In this document: positions 22,292-32,520 of the stretch, in pieces
How the letters are laid out: each line of letters opens with the position of its first letter
How positions within the stretch are numbered: the stretch's first letter is position 1
Source of the DNA: Plasmodium malariae
Lineage: Eukaryota; Apicomplexa; Aconoidasida; Haemosporida; Plasmodiidae
DNA length: 64,000 nt
Assembly: GCF_900090045.1 (NCBI RefSeq)
Contig: NC_041781.1
Location: 1,720,001 to 1,784,000 of the forward strand
Direction of reading: 5' to 3'
Position numbers and translations under genes: made by a program
Notes under the pieces: generated by a model
Told to the model about the DNA's origin: nothing
Database searches by the model: none
What the model saw: the letters and a program-made list of their open reading frames with translations, nothing else

Positions 22292-22658
22292 CATTTTCAT
22301 TTTTCTTTTTTTTTTCCTTTTTTAACCTCCGCTTCCTTCCTCGCGTACGCATTGCCGTTCAGATTATTTTTGTTCCCTACATTAATATAGAAAAAAAAAA
22401 AAAAAAAAAAAAAATATATTATTTCAAAATTTAGATCTTTTTTGGTGAATTTTCATATTTGCCTTTTCCTTTACCTTCGTTTTCGTCTTTGCTTAATTCG
22501 GTTTCCCTGTAGAAATCATCAAAATTGGCTTCGGTTGAATTTCCAAACACAATTACCTGAACACGCAAGAAAAAAGTTCACCCATGTGTGTAATCGCAAA
22601 CATGCATTTATGCTCGTATGCACATATTTATTCATGTATGTAAATATAAATATATATA

Positions 22659-22702
<44 letters not shown>

Positions 22703-22810
22703 TATATGTATATAAATATGAGTGTACGTGTGTTCCCACGTAGCAAGGAATAAATGCAACCGCGTAGAAAAACAGACTTGTATGTTATCTTCTTCATCGC
22801 TGTCCTCCAT
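21295..22810 (-). CDS. FIP1-like pre-mRNA 3'-end processing factor (4 exons)
   Basis: FIP1 bridges poly(A) polymerase to the cleavage and polyadenylation factor. Exon model on the minus strand: 22810-22778 (MEDSDEEDNIQ), 22556-22475, 22376-22327 and 22044-21295, giving 304 residues. Phases agree at each junction: 0, then 1 (G|GG), then 0. The donors are GTCTGT, GTAAAG and GTTAAA; the first and third are weak. All acceptors end in AG. Seen: an acidic N-terminus, as in other FIP1 proteins, and the core motif KPWAHHADKSMWFNYNLDE followed by FKDWVQKHIDRR, matching the human KPW...DYFNYGFNE..W motif. The C-terminal 150 residues are Asn-rich with no recognised domain. The segment with the motif lies in the last exon, so the family call does not depend on the small upstream exons, which are less certain. 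Confidence 0.78.
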
Positions 22811-23189
22811 GGATTTTATTCTTCCAAGTCATAAATAATGGCACTTGTGTAACTGTAGGGCTTATATTTATTACTTTTATATGCATAAGTGCAGAAAGAA
22901 TGTGTGATGAGCTTGAATTTCTTTTTCTTTTTTTATCTGAAAAAGCATTATAACATACAAGAATTATTACATAGCGTTATGTTAATACATCATGCTGACT
23001 TAAATGTGGACCCTATGCAATACATACTTTTCAGAATTTTACAATATATTGAAATGATAAAAAGTAAAATTTAACTGCTATTTGAACTGAAGAAACTTCT
23101 TCTTTTTTTTACTATTCAGAAGGTATTGCAGTTTGGTCTGTATTCCTTTGTTAAAAATATATAGTAAATAATTTTTCGTATGAACAAGT

Positions 23190-23224
<35 letters not shown>

Positions 23225-23897
23225 AATTGGCTAATACATGGGGAGAAAGGAATAAATTAAGAGGTATTTTGAAAAAATTAAAGAAAAAAAAAAAATTCAA
23301 GGAAAGAGAAATATTTTAATTGCACTCTAAAGAGTAAATCATAGTTTAGTAAGCTAAATGTAAACAGGAAAATAGAGGTTTTAAAAAAAAAGAATAAGGA
23401 AAATATTCGTACAAAAAAATGTTAATTTTGATTTTAATTCTCAAGGATATAATTTATAAATGGTGAGAAAAAAAAAAAAAAAAGGAAAAAGAAAATAAAA
23501 TAAAAGAAATGAAATACAGTAAAATATAATAAAATAAAGCATGACTAAATAAAAACACGTACGACGCAAAAACAGGCAAAAACAAACATGCAAAAACTAA
23601 AAAAAAAAAAAAAAAAAGGAAAAAAGGCAATGAGTTCAGTAAAATGGCGTATCAAACGTGAATAATTAATTAAGATGGAAAGGGGCTGATGGAAGAATTT
23701 ATAACAGCAATGCGTCTAAAGTGCAATTGCTTGAGTGCTCAAAGTGGAGAAGCAAGACGTAGAGAATTTACACATATACATATATATACATATATGTATA
23801 TACTTACATGGCCTCGTATACCTTTACATATATACACGTATGACTGTAACCAAATGACGGCGCCTACTCCTTTACCCAATTACGCATGGATTAACCG
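22811..23897. other. Intergenic region upstream of FIP1 and downstream of HisRS
   Basis: 1.1 kb with poly(A) tracts (23189-23222, 23468-23483, 23598-23616). The only non-repetitive open frame is a small one at 22907-23074, listed separately. Otherwise nothing was recognised. Confidence 0.6.
22907..23074 (+). CDS. Candidate small protein, 55 residues (uncertain)
   Basis: An ATG-started frame 97 bp head-to-head from the FIP1 start. After a Phe run it encodes YNIQELLHSVMLIHHADLNV and then DPMQYILFRILQYIEMIKSKI, an amphipathic, non-repetitive segment unlike the surrounding read-through frames. The pattern of a helix, then DP and an aromatic-Ile helix, is faintly like the DPY30/RIIa dimerisation fold, but this is only a resemblance. 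A competing frame begins MCDELEFLFLFLSEKAL, so the 5' part may be spliced or wrong. I do not recognise the protein. Confidence 0.3.
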   Translation: MSLNFFFFFYLKKHYNIQELLHSVMLIHHADLNVDPMQYILFRILQYIEMIKSKI

Positions 23898-25622
23898 CTA
23901 ACCGTAGAACGATAAAATATTACTCGAATTTACAATGTCCTGTTTTCCTGTTTTCAAATTTTTCAGGAGAAATAGTTTATCGTTTTCTTCGAAAAATAGA
24001 AAATATTCGGCGTGCAAAGCGTTAGCTTTTTTTAAAGCTTTAGATAGATTTAGATTATTTTGCAATAAGGCGTAAACTTTAAGGTTGTTCCTTCGTAGTT
24101 CATGTAAAATTTCGTAGTATTCTTTATGTGCATGTTCATGTATATTTTCTTGTGCGATATAAGGAAAAAAGGACACGATGTTTATATTTTTTTGTAAATT
24201 GTTGAACTCATCAGTATCGCAGTCATTGATGTTTCTGCTTCTGCTTCTGCTTCTGCTGCCCGTGTTCTTCTGCTTGTTGTTCTTGTTGAAAAGTATTTCA
24301 GTTATTACTACATCACCCATTCCAAAGCCTACAGCTGGTATTTGCCGCTTGTTCAATGAAAAATCGTAACGACCACCTCCGCATATTGCTCTATACTTTT
24401 TAGGCTTGTAAAAAACTTCGAAGATGACTTTATTATAATAATCCAACCCTCTTACTGTTGTTAAATCTATTTGAAAAAAGGAGTGAAAATTAATTTTTCT
24501 TAAATAAGATAAAACGCTTTTCAAATCAGTTAAGATGGATGTATTAAAGTTAAGGAACAATTCAAGATTATTATATGACTGTATATTTTGAAGAACTGTT
24601 GTAAAAATATTTACTTCGTTTTCCATTAAATAAGGAATATATTTTTTTAGTAATAATTTAAAAGCATATTTGGACACCTTATGGTATTTATCAAGTATAT
24701 GTAATATTCTCTTATGTGTTTCATGTTGTATATAGTTATAAGAAAAATTGCTTAATGAATTTTTAAAAATCTTACATATAATATATTTTATAATTCTTTT
24801 ATCATTAATTTTTATGACTATGTCCTTTTCTGTTAATTTAACATGATGAAAAAAATATATCAGTATAGTGAATAGTTCGATCTCTGCATTAATATTATCT
24901 ATACCTAATATGTCAACATTCCATTGGTAATGCTCTCTTTTTCTACAAGATGATGTTTGTTCATATCTGAAGCATTGTCCCACTGTGCACATTTTATGTA
25001 CCTTTTGAAAATTATGTACTAAATATTTCTTTTTATTTAAATTATCAAAATTGGTACTACTACTACTACTGCTACTGCTACTACTACTACTACTGCAGAT
25101 TGTACTACTCTTATTGCTATCTGGTTTGGCCATGATATTACATACATGGTTACGTACGTGGTTACTTCCATTTATCGTATTTCCCTCTTCTTCCCTTTCC
25201 TTTTCTGTTATGAACCCATCTTTTAAAAACAAGTAGTTAATTAGCTGTGGTGTGATTTCTGGGCGCAGTATTAAATGCCTTTTATTTTTAACAAAATCAT
25301 AAGCCTCATTGATATTACTCTTTTGAAAAATTTTATAATTTTCTAATACTGGCAAATCATATAAACTAAATGAAAAGCTCTCTGATAATTCTTTCCATAT
25401 TTTAAATAAATATTCTCTTCTTTTGTAATTCTTGGGGTTAAATTCTCTTATACCCTTTACACTGTATACTACGATTTTTCGACTTGCTCGAAAATGGAAA
25501 TTAATTTTTTTTTTTAATACGTTATGGTATAAAAAAAGAAATCTTTTCTTTTGATCGGTGCCTCTACATGAGCTACGAACTTTTAAAAACACTGCAATAA
25601 GGTACAGGATTTTCAAAAGCAT
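23898..25622 (-). CDS. Histidyl-tRNA synthetase, probably organellar
   Basis: A class II aminoacyl-tRNA synthetase of 574 residues that charges tRNA-His. Seen: motif 1 region VKGIREFNP, LRPEITPQL near residue 118, motif 2 FRYEQTSSCRKREHYQW near residue 215 ending in VDILG, the HisRS-specific TVRGLDYYNKVIFE near 386, and motif 3-type AICGGGRYDFS with GFGMGDV following. The N-terminus MLLKILYLIAVFLKV is hydrophobic like a signal peptide and is followed by a basic stretch rich in Lys and Phe. This bipartite layout is typical of apicoplast import, so an organellar enzyme is inferred. Inserts include a poly-Ser run (about residue 180-192, from CTA/AGT codons) and an RSRSRSR tract near 455. Motif 2 has Lys-Arg-Glu-His where many HisRS have Arg-Glu-Phe. 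Confidence 0.9.
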   Translation of the reverse strand: MLLKILYLIAVFLKVRSSCRGTDQKKRFLFLYHNVLKKKINFHFRASRKIVVYSVKGIREFNPKNYKRREYLFKIWKELSESFSFSLYDLPVLENYKIFQKSNINEAYDFVKNKRHLILRPEITPQLINYLFLKDGFITEKEREEEGNTINGSNHVRNHVCNIMAKPDSNKSSTICSSSSSSSSSSSSSTNFDNLNKKKYLVHNFQKVHKMCTVGQCFRYEQTSSCRKREHYQWNVDILGIDNINAEIELFTILIYFFHHVKLTEKDIVIKINDKRIIKYIICKIFKNSLSNFSYNYIQHETHKRILHILDKYHKVSKYAFKLLLKKYIPYLMENEVNIFTTVLQNIQSYNNLELFLNFNTSILTDLKSVLSYLRKINFHSFFQIDLTTVRGLDYYNKVIFEVFYKPKKYRAICGGGRYDFSLNKRQIPAVGFGMGDVVITEILFNKNNKQKNTGSRSRSRSRNINDCDTDEFNNLQKNINIVSFFPYIAQENIHEHAHKEYYEILHELRRNNLKVYALLQNNLNLSKALKKANALHAEYFLFFEENDKLFLLKNLKTGKQDIVNSSNILSFYG

Positions 25623-26194
25623 ATTTTATGGTTATAGACATGGGGGCAGGGGTGGTACACACATACATACATACATACATAATACATACATAATACATAC
25701 ATACATATATGTGTGCATATATGTACATACGTAGGTACGTGTGTATTTATGTATTCAAATATTCAAGTATTCATGCACTTATGCAATTACGGGAAGCAAC
25801 TCGTGAAGCAGTTTTTCATTTTTATAATCCCATTTAAGGAGCTATTTCAGCATTTCAGTGGTACTAATTTATTAAATGTATACTACCAGGTATAACTCAT
25901 TTTAAATTTCGAACCTTCAAGAATTCAAGAATGGTATAGCATAATATAAAATGGTACACGTGCTAAGAAAATTTGTAATGCATCGTACTGTAATGGACTG
26001 AAGTGTAATGAACTGTATTATATGTTCGTACTTTCTTCTTCATATGTTCTTTGTTTGTGCATTGTTATGAACAGGAGCTATACGAAACTCTTGAATTTAT
26101 TCACCATGCCTTTAAGTTTTTACTTGGTTGTTCCTTTCTTTTTTTAAACATCAGTCGTATCGCCTACCTTTCTGAGTATTCTTTGTTTTCTTTG

Positions 26195-26225
<31 letters not shown>

Positions 26226-26818
26226 TTTCTTTTTCTTTTTTTTTTTTTTTTTTTTTTTCTTTTTCTTTTTTTTTTTTTTTTGTTGTTTCCTTCCATATGA
26301 AGTATACCAAAGTGGGCCTTCATTTTTTGAGCGAGTTTGAAGAGAATTTATTTCAAGAGGAAAGGCAGTTAAAAATTGCAAAATATTGCACAAATTGCAC
26401 AAATTGCACAAATTGAACAAAATTGTAGAAATTTACGCATTTTGTGATACACAATATTAGGGTTTAGGAGCAAGTGTAATATGTAAGTTCCCTGTATTCA
26501 GTGAAAAAAAAAAAAAAAAAAACACAAGCGTCCATGTTTGAAATAGAGGGAAGAAGTAGCAATTTTAGTGAAAGGGGAAAAAGGTTAATCCCGTGAATGT
26601 TATTTGCAAATATTACATGACCCATTCAGGAAAAACATTACTTTTACCGAGAAATCGCATGACTCGTTCAGGTAAAACATTACTTTTACCGAGAAATCGC
26701 ACGAGCGGCTTGGTAAATATGCGAATGTACGAAGAAAACATATGCATGTGCGCGAAAATGCAAATGCAAACGCAAATATAAATTTTTGAAAAAATTGTTT
26801 ATTTTCAAAAAAGGAAAA
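25623..26818. promoter_or_regulatory. Divergent intergenic region between HisRS and XPD
   Basis: 1.2 kb containing both promoters. It holds an ATAC/CATA microsatellite (25660-25700), a T/C tract (26190-26282), an ACAAATTGC triplet-type repeat (26389-26415) and a 42-bp duplication (26617-26700). No known factor site was recognised. Confidence 0.55.
26617..26700. repeat. 42-bp tandem duplication upstream of XPD
   Basis: Two adjacent copies beginning ATGACCCATTCAGG and ATGACTCGTTCAGG differ at three or so positions and share ACATTACTTTTACCGAGAAA. The second copy ends about 120 bp before the XPD start codon. Confidence 0.92.
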
Positions 26819-29800
26819 ATGGTTGTTTTTTATTTGGACGATCTGGAAGTATTTTTCCCTTATGATTACATATATCCTGAACAGTATGCATACATGAAAT
26901 ATTTAAAAAAAACGTTAGACAGTGAAGGGCACTGTGTTTTGGAAATGCCAACGGGTACAGGAAAAACAGTGGCCATTTTTTCCCTCATAACATCTTACCA
27001 ATATTACAAAAATGATGAAGGCAAATTTATTTTTTGCACTCGAACTGTTGCTGAAATGGAAAAATCCCTCATAGAGTTGAAGAAAGTTATAATGTACAGA
27101 ATTAATATAATCAAGAAGAGAAATGAGAAGAAGTGCAATGCAGATGGGGTACCAGAAAGGAAGTTGAACAGTAGTGAATGTGCAAAGGAGTCAAATTGTA
27201 TACTGTATACAAATCAGTCTGATGGCATGCCAAGTACGGATCAACCAGATGGTATGATGCATACACAACAACAGGGCGAAGTCAAAAGTTTGAATAACAA
27301 CTTAGCTGCTAATGAAAAGTTCGGTAAGAACAGCGAAATTTTAGCCATTGGAATAAGTGCTAGGAGATGTATGTGTGTTAATGAGAAGGTTTTATTAAAA
27401 CATGAAAGGGAGAAAATTGATGAAGAATGCCGTAAATTGACAGCTACATTTGTAAGAGAAAAAAAGTATATCAATCGGAGGATTGATCAGGTTGGTCAGG
27501 CTGATCAGGTTTACCTGACTGACGTGGACAATATGGCTGCCCAAATTGACCGGACTGATTCAACGAATCGAGGGGGTGGGGCAAGTGCTGATAGGTTGTC
27601 CGAGTTCATTTTGAAAAACAAACATAACATAGATATAGAGGATTATTTTGATATATATAACTCGAAAAATAGTATAGAAGAATACGATAACATGGGCTTA
27701 TGTGGGTATTTTGAAAATTTTAAAAAAGAGTTCGTGTATGAGTTAATAGAACCGGGTGTTTATACTATAGAAGACTTAAAGATTTTATGTAAGAATTACA
27801 AAAACTCCGAGAATGTGAATGTACCTATATGTCCATATTTCTGTGCAAAGAAAATTATTGAAATATCTAAGGTAATAGTATTAAACTATCAATATGTTAT
27901 TGATCCAAAGGTTTCTAAGTCTATATTTTTAGGAAAAGACATGAGTAATCGTGTTAATTTTCATAAAAACGATATAATAGTTTTTGATGAAGCACATAAT
28001 ATTGACAGTGTATGCTTAGAAGCGCTAAGTGTAAACATTGACAGAAACATACTCAATAAAGCATCTATAAATATAAAGCGATTATTAAAAAAAATAGAAA
28101 ATTCTAAAAGTTTGAATGAAAAGAAACTAAAAGAAGAGTGCAATAAAATTTTACAAAAAATTAAATCGCAAAAGTTGTGTAGAAGTAGTAGTACCCCCCA
28201 GGGTGAAGGCCCACTTGAAGAAGCACGTACTCATATCGAGACACACTTGAGTGTAGCTGCATGTCCAAATGGAGATGGACCTATTCATATGTTAGAGTTG
28301 GAGAAAAAATTATCAGGGGAAACGTCGAACGAATTGATACAAGGTATGGCTCAAGATGTGGGTGATAAGAAAGAGGGAACGGTACCAGTTTTGAATGAGA
28401 AAAATAATCTAACAGTTGGCCTTGTTAGATTTGATGATAGAGAGCACAGTTTGGAAGGGAACAGAGAAGGGGCTGCAAAAAAAAGGAAAGTGGAAGGGGG
28501 TGATGTGTACTTTGACGATGATATGAATCTCGTATTTTCGGGCATGTTGGGGGATAAGAACTGCACAACAGGAGACGATAAAACTGGATATGATAATGCA
28601 AAGGGGGATCAGGTGCAGCACATAGAAAGGAGTACATATAATAGTAGTAATAGTAACGAAGCTCTGATCGATGACCTGAGGAGAGTTCTCTCCCAGTCGG
28701 GGCATTCTGAGCAATCGAAGGAACAACCACAGCATCCATCGAACACGCCGCTTAACCATGGGAAGAGGGACTCTGATGATTTGTTGGTGGAGGGGAATCT
28801 ATTCAAGGAAGGAGCAGGTCAGGGAAATTTTGATGGGAAAGCGGAGGAAGACCTTGCCGATCTTCATTATAGCCCGTTGTTGGTAGAAGATATAGTAAAA
28901 AATATAGTAATCCCGGGAAATATTAGAAAGTCGGAGCATTTTCTAAACTTGATGAGAATAATAGTGGTGTATTTAAAAAAATATATAAACATATACGAGA
29001 TAACATCGGAGGGTCCTTTATCTTTTTTATATAAATGTGAGAAGGATACAAAATTGGATACGTCGTTTTTTAAATATTGCTTCGACAGGTTGAAATCGTT
29101 ATTAAATGCATTGCAAATAGTAAATATAGATGATTACTCATCTTTAAATGTTGTTTGTAATTTTTGTACGTTACTGGGTAATTATGTAAAAGGATTTGTA
29201 ATAATATGTGAGCCATATCCAGAAGCAACAGGAATATATGACCCGGTTATACAATTCGCATGTTTAGATTCATCTATTGCTATGAAATCTGTTATAAATA
29301 AATATAAGTCCATTGTATTAACAAGTGGGACTATTAGTCCATTAGAATTATATCCCAAACTTTTGAATTTTAAAACAGTCTTAACAGCATCTTTTCCAAT
29401 ATCATTTGATAGAAATTGTGTATGTCCACTTATCGTAACAAAGAGTTCAGATCTAGTACCATTATCATCGCAATATACATTACGAAACGATATGAATGTA
29501 ATAAAGAACTATGGTATGTTATTAGTAGAAATGTGTAAAAATATACCAGATGGCATTGTTGCTTACTTCCCATCATATATATATATGGAACAAGTAATAT
29601 CTTCATGGTATGAGTTGGGAGTTATATCAAATATATTGGAATATAAATTAATTTATATTGAAACAAAAGATATAGTATCAACAACTATAGCTTTACATAA
29701 TTTTAAAAGAGCATGTGATTTGGGAAAGGGTGCTATATTTCTTTCTATCTGTAGAGGGAAAATTGCAGAAGGGATAGACTTTGATAAACATTATGGCAAA

Positions 29801-30238
29801 TGTGTAATTCTGTTTGGTATACCTTATCAATATACTTTATCTAAAATTCTAAAATCTAGATTAGATTTTTTAAAAGAAACATATAATATACAAGAAAATG
29901 AATTTCTTACTTTTGATGCCATGCGACAAGCTTCTCAATGTGTTGGTAGAATTATTAGGAATAAAAAAGATTATGGCATTATGATTTTTTCGGACATTCG
30001 ATATGCAAGAAATGATAAAAAAAGCAAACTTCCTCCATGGATTATTAAGTGTATGGACATATCGAACGTTAACTTGACTGTTGGGACAGCTGTTAACATT
30101 TCGAAAAAGTTCCTATTGGACATGTCAAAAGAGTATAAAGAAACGGGGCAAACGAAAATATCGCAGGAGCTTCTGCACAACCAGAGGAAGTGCTGGAGCA
30201 TGGTTAAGTCGGTGCTCAACATGGACGACTTTATTTAG
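26819..30238 (+). CDS. TFIIH DNA helicase XPD/RAD3
   Basis: A 5'-3' helicase of TFIIH that acts in nucleotide excision repair and as a bridge to the CAK kinase. I choose the ATG at 26819 (MVVFYLDDLEVFFPYDYIYP, matching the human start), which gives 1139 residues. The 11 codons upstream lack an ATG. Seen: Walker A MPTGTGKT (43-50), VFDEAHNID (DEAH, about 387), the iron-sulfur cysteines (RRCMCVNEK, IDEECRKLTATFV, LCGYFENF, ICPYFCAKK) with the usual spacing disturbed by inserts, and motif VI QASQCVGRIIRNKKDYG (about 1037). Human XPD is 760 residues. The excess is three charged inserts, the largest at about 455-685 between the Arch region and SPLLVEDIVKNIV. All catalytic motifs are intact. Confidence 0.95.
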   Translation: MVVFYLDDLEVFFPYDYIYPEQYAYMKYLKKTLDSEGHCVLEMPTGTGKTVAIFSLITSYQYYKNDEGKFIFCTRTVAEMEKSLIELKKVIMYRINIIKKRNEKKCNADGVPERKLNSSECAKESNCILYTNQSDGMPSTDQPDGMMHTQQQGEVKSLNNNLAANEKFGKNSEILAIGISARRCMCVNEKVLLKHEREKIDEECRKLTATFVREKKYINRRIDQVGQADQVYLTDVDNMAAQIDRTDSTNRGGGASADRLSEFILKNKHNIDIEDYFDIYNSKNSIEEYDNMGLCGYFENFKKEFVYELIEPGVYTIEDLKILCKNYKNSENVNVPICPYFCAKKIIEISKVIVLNYQYVIDPKVSKSIFLGKDMSNRVNFHKNDIIVFDEAHNIDSVCLEALSVNIDRNILNKASINIKRLLKKIENSKSLNEKKLKEECNKILQKIKSQKLCRSSSTPQGEGPLEEARTHIETHLSVAACPNGDGPIHMLELEKKLSGETSNELIQGMAQDVGDKKEGTVPVLNEKNNLTVGLVRFDDREHSLEGNREGAAKKRKVEGGDVYFDDDMNLVFSGMLGDKNCTTGDDKTGYDNAKGDQVQHIERSTYNSSNSNEALIDDLRRVLSQSGHSEQSKEQPQHPSNTPLNHGKRDSDDLLVEGNLFKEGAGQGNFDGKAEEDLADLHYSPLLVEDIVKNIVIPGNIRKSEHFLNLMRIIVVYLKKYINIYEITSEGPLSFLYKCEKDTKLDTSFFKYCFDRLKSLLNALQIVNIDDYSSLNVVCNFCTLLGNYVKGFVIICEPYPEATGIYDPVIQFACLDSSIAMKSVINKYKSIVLTSGTISPLELYPKLLNFKTVLTASFPISFDRNCVCPLIVTKSSDLVPLSSQYTLRNDMNVIKNYGMLLVEMCKNIPDGIVAYFPSYIYMEQVISSWYELGVISNILEYKLIYIETKDIVSTTIALHNFKRACDLGKGAIFLSICRGKIAEGIDFDKHYGKCVILFGIPYQYTLSKILKSRLDFLKETYNIQENEFLTFDAMRQASQCVGRIIRNKKDYGIMIFSDIRYARNDKKSKLPPWIIKCMDISNVNLTVGTAVNISKKFLLDMSKEYKETGQTKISQELLHNQRKCWSMVKSVLNMDDFI

Positions 30239-30425
30239 GTTGGTCATGTAGAGGTGGCTCTTCGCTGCTGGATAGGTTATGGGGTTCACATATTAGTATC
30301 ATTTTTGTTTCTTTTGTGCATATACACACATATATATATGCATACATATATATATATATACATAAATACAAGTACATATATGTGTTATAGTTTATGTTGT
30401 CCATTTTTTTTTTTTTTTGGATCGT

Positions 30426-30451
30426 TGAGTCGAGTCGAGTCGAGTCGAGTC
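30426..30451. repeat. 5-bp repeat (GAGTC)5
   Basis: Five perfect copies of GAGTC, markedly G+C-rich for this genome, directly after a poly(T) run. On the opposite strand it reads GACTC. Confidence 0.93.
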
Positions 30452-30532
30452 CTTTTTTTGGTGGGTTCCGTTTTAAGTAATGCCAGTTTTTAGGAGACAT
30501 CATTATGGCATATATTTTTTATTTTATTTTAT

Positions 30533-30668
30533 TTTATTTTATTATTTTATCGTTTACACTTTATTATATCATCGCTTTTATTTTATTATTTTATCGTTTA
30601 CACTTTATTATATCATCGCTTTTATTTTATTATTTTATCGTTTACACTTTATTATATCATCGCTTTTA
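30533..30668. repeat. 44-bp tandem repeat, three copies
   Basis: TCGTTTACACTTTATTATAT recurs with CG at 30551, 30595 and 30639, an exact 44-bp period. The copies are essentially identical. Confidence 0.93.
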
Positions 30669-30846
30669 TTTTTAAAACTGTTTTTACGTAACTGTTCGGT
30701 TTGGTATTACAGTTCCATTAGAGGATGGGGGTATGTTAATAACACTTCACAAGAAATGCAGGGCGAGCATAATTAAATGTAATCACTCGCTTGTTCTGAC
30801 ACACATGAAATGATACAAGGGTAATGCATTTGCGCACACCGTTTGA

Positions 30847-31284
30847 CTAGGATAAGAACTTTCTGGAGAGGGCGTAGTGCAAATGCCTGTCCAACTTCTG
30901 ATTTGTCAGTGGTATAAAGTAATCGAAAATATGCAAGAAATTTTTATTATTTACAAATGTGGATCCATCAGCTATAAGCATTTTTGGAATAAAGATGTTT
31001 TTAATGTAAGAGTAATATAAAGGTAGATCTGTGCAAATAAGCAAGTCGAAAGTCTTTGTCAAATTGGTTAGCTCATTCAAGTTGCATGTTTCTTTGTGTT
31101 GAATATTTGGAAAATAATTTTCTAGTTTTATTTCATTCATTTTATTTCCTAATATGATAATTTTGCCATTATTTCTTTTTAGTAAACTAAGGTATTTGTA
31201 CGTTCTCTTCATGTATAACATGCTCACATATGGGTCTATTACATAGCTGGTATTTATTTTACTTCGAATTATATTATAGTGCAT
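30847..31284 (-). CDS. Mitochondrial small-subunit ribosomal protein S2 (uS2m), putative
   Basis: A 145-residue frame. Seen: KINTSYVIDPYVSMLYMKRTYKYL corresponds to the bacterial S2 segment RNGIHIIDL...; GKIIILGNK to the beta strand giving LFVGTK; TFDLLICTDLPLYYSYIKN to PDLLVVIDP; and IPKMLIADGSTFVNNK followed by FDYFIPLTNQKLD to IPVIALVDTNCDP...DYPIPGNDD. The order and spacing fit ribosomal protein S2. It is about 100 residues shorter than bacterial S2. The N-terminal HFGH region is missing, so the protein is reduced, as is common for apicomplexan mitoribosomes, or an upstream exon was missed. No clear targeting peptide is present on this ATG. The family call is inference from aligned motifs. 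Confidence 0.62.
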   Translation of the reverse strand: MHYNIIRSKINTSYVIDPYVSMLYMKRTYKYLSLLKRNNGKIIILGNKMNEIKLENYFPNIQHKETCNLNELTNLTKTFDLLICTDLPLYYSYIKNIFIPKMLIADGSTFVNNKNFLHIFDYFIPLTNQKLDRHLHYALSRKFLS

Positions 31285-31969
31285 TTTTGCCTTATCTCGT
31301 TGACCTTCGTCTATTTTGCTTGTACTGATAGCTCCTTGTCTCGTTTATCTTCTTTTATCTATACTGTTCATCCCACGTTTTGCATAAGATTTGTGGTGTG
31401 TGCTATTTTTTCTTTTTTCTTTTTCGTCCCTCCTCTTCTATGAGCTAAAGTGGGGTGGATAAGTGGCTACGCCAAGATAAACGTCGAAATGTAAGTCTAG
31501 CAAAATAAATGCAAAGTTAATAAGTGCATAGTACAAGCGTTCACTTGAGGAAGAAAAGTTGAAGAAGCGATAAAGTAAAGAAGCAAGGAAATAAAGAAGC
31601 AAGGAAATGAAGAAGCAAAGAAATAAAGAAGCAAAGAAATAAAGAAGCAAAGAAATAAAGAAGCAAGGAAATAAAGAAGCAAAGAAATAAAGAAGCGAAG
31701 AAATAAAGAAGCGAAGAAATAAAGAAGCGAAGAAATAAAGAAGCAAAGAAATAAAGAAGCAAAAAAATAAAGAAGCAAAGAAATAAAGAAGCAAAGAAAT
31801 AAAGAAGCTCTTAAATAGAGATATATTAAATTGACAAAATAGCTAACAAATGAGATAATGAAATAATTTTCTGATTACTGGCGGGGTTGGAGTCACACGT
31901 GTGTGCTACAATAAATTGCAATACGTTGCAAGATCGGTTAATCCTTTTTCAAAATGGAACACTAGAGCG

Positions 31970-32001
<32 letters not shown>

Positions 32002-32479
32002 CATGGCAGTAACCGTAATAACGGAAATAATGGCAATGTATGATAAAGAGGTAAAATCGACTAAACATTTAAGTATTTATTTTTTCCCCCTTTCAAAATA
32101 GCTAAAAAAAAAAAAAGAAAAGTTATATATTTTTTTGTTAGTTAATTTCTCCCTTACCACTTTTACTTAGCGTTTATTACCTTTTTCCATGTGTTCTCAT
32201 CTTATTTATCATTTAAAATTTTTTTTTTTTTTTTTTTTTGAAAACATGAAAATTCCATTCAACGGCCTTGTGAAATGCCTATATCACTAATTCAGAAGAA
32301 AAAAAAAAAGAAAAAAGAAGAAAAAAAAAGAAAACAAACTTCATGCATCATCATTACAGTTATCTCCTTTTTAAGCAATAGGATAAATATTATTCTTAAC
32401 TTGTATACAAAGGGATTTTAAGGGCAAGCCTCAGCATGTGTGTTGTACCGGCAATTTTGAGACATACACACATGCATAC

Positions 32480-32520
<41 letters not shown>

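Larger units (their letters stand above)
30239..30846. other. Convergent intergenic region, XPD to S2
   Basis: 608 bp between two gene ends. It holds an ATACATATA microsatellite (30320-30380), a GAGTC repeat (30426-30451) and a 44-bp array (30533-30668). No gene was seen. Confidence 0.7.
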
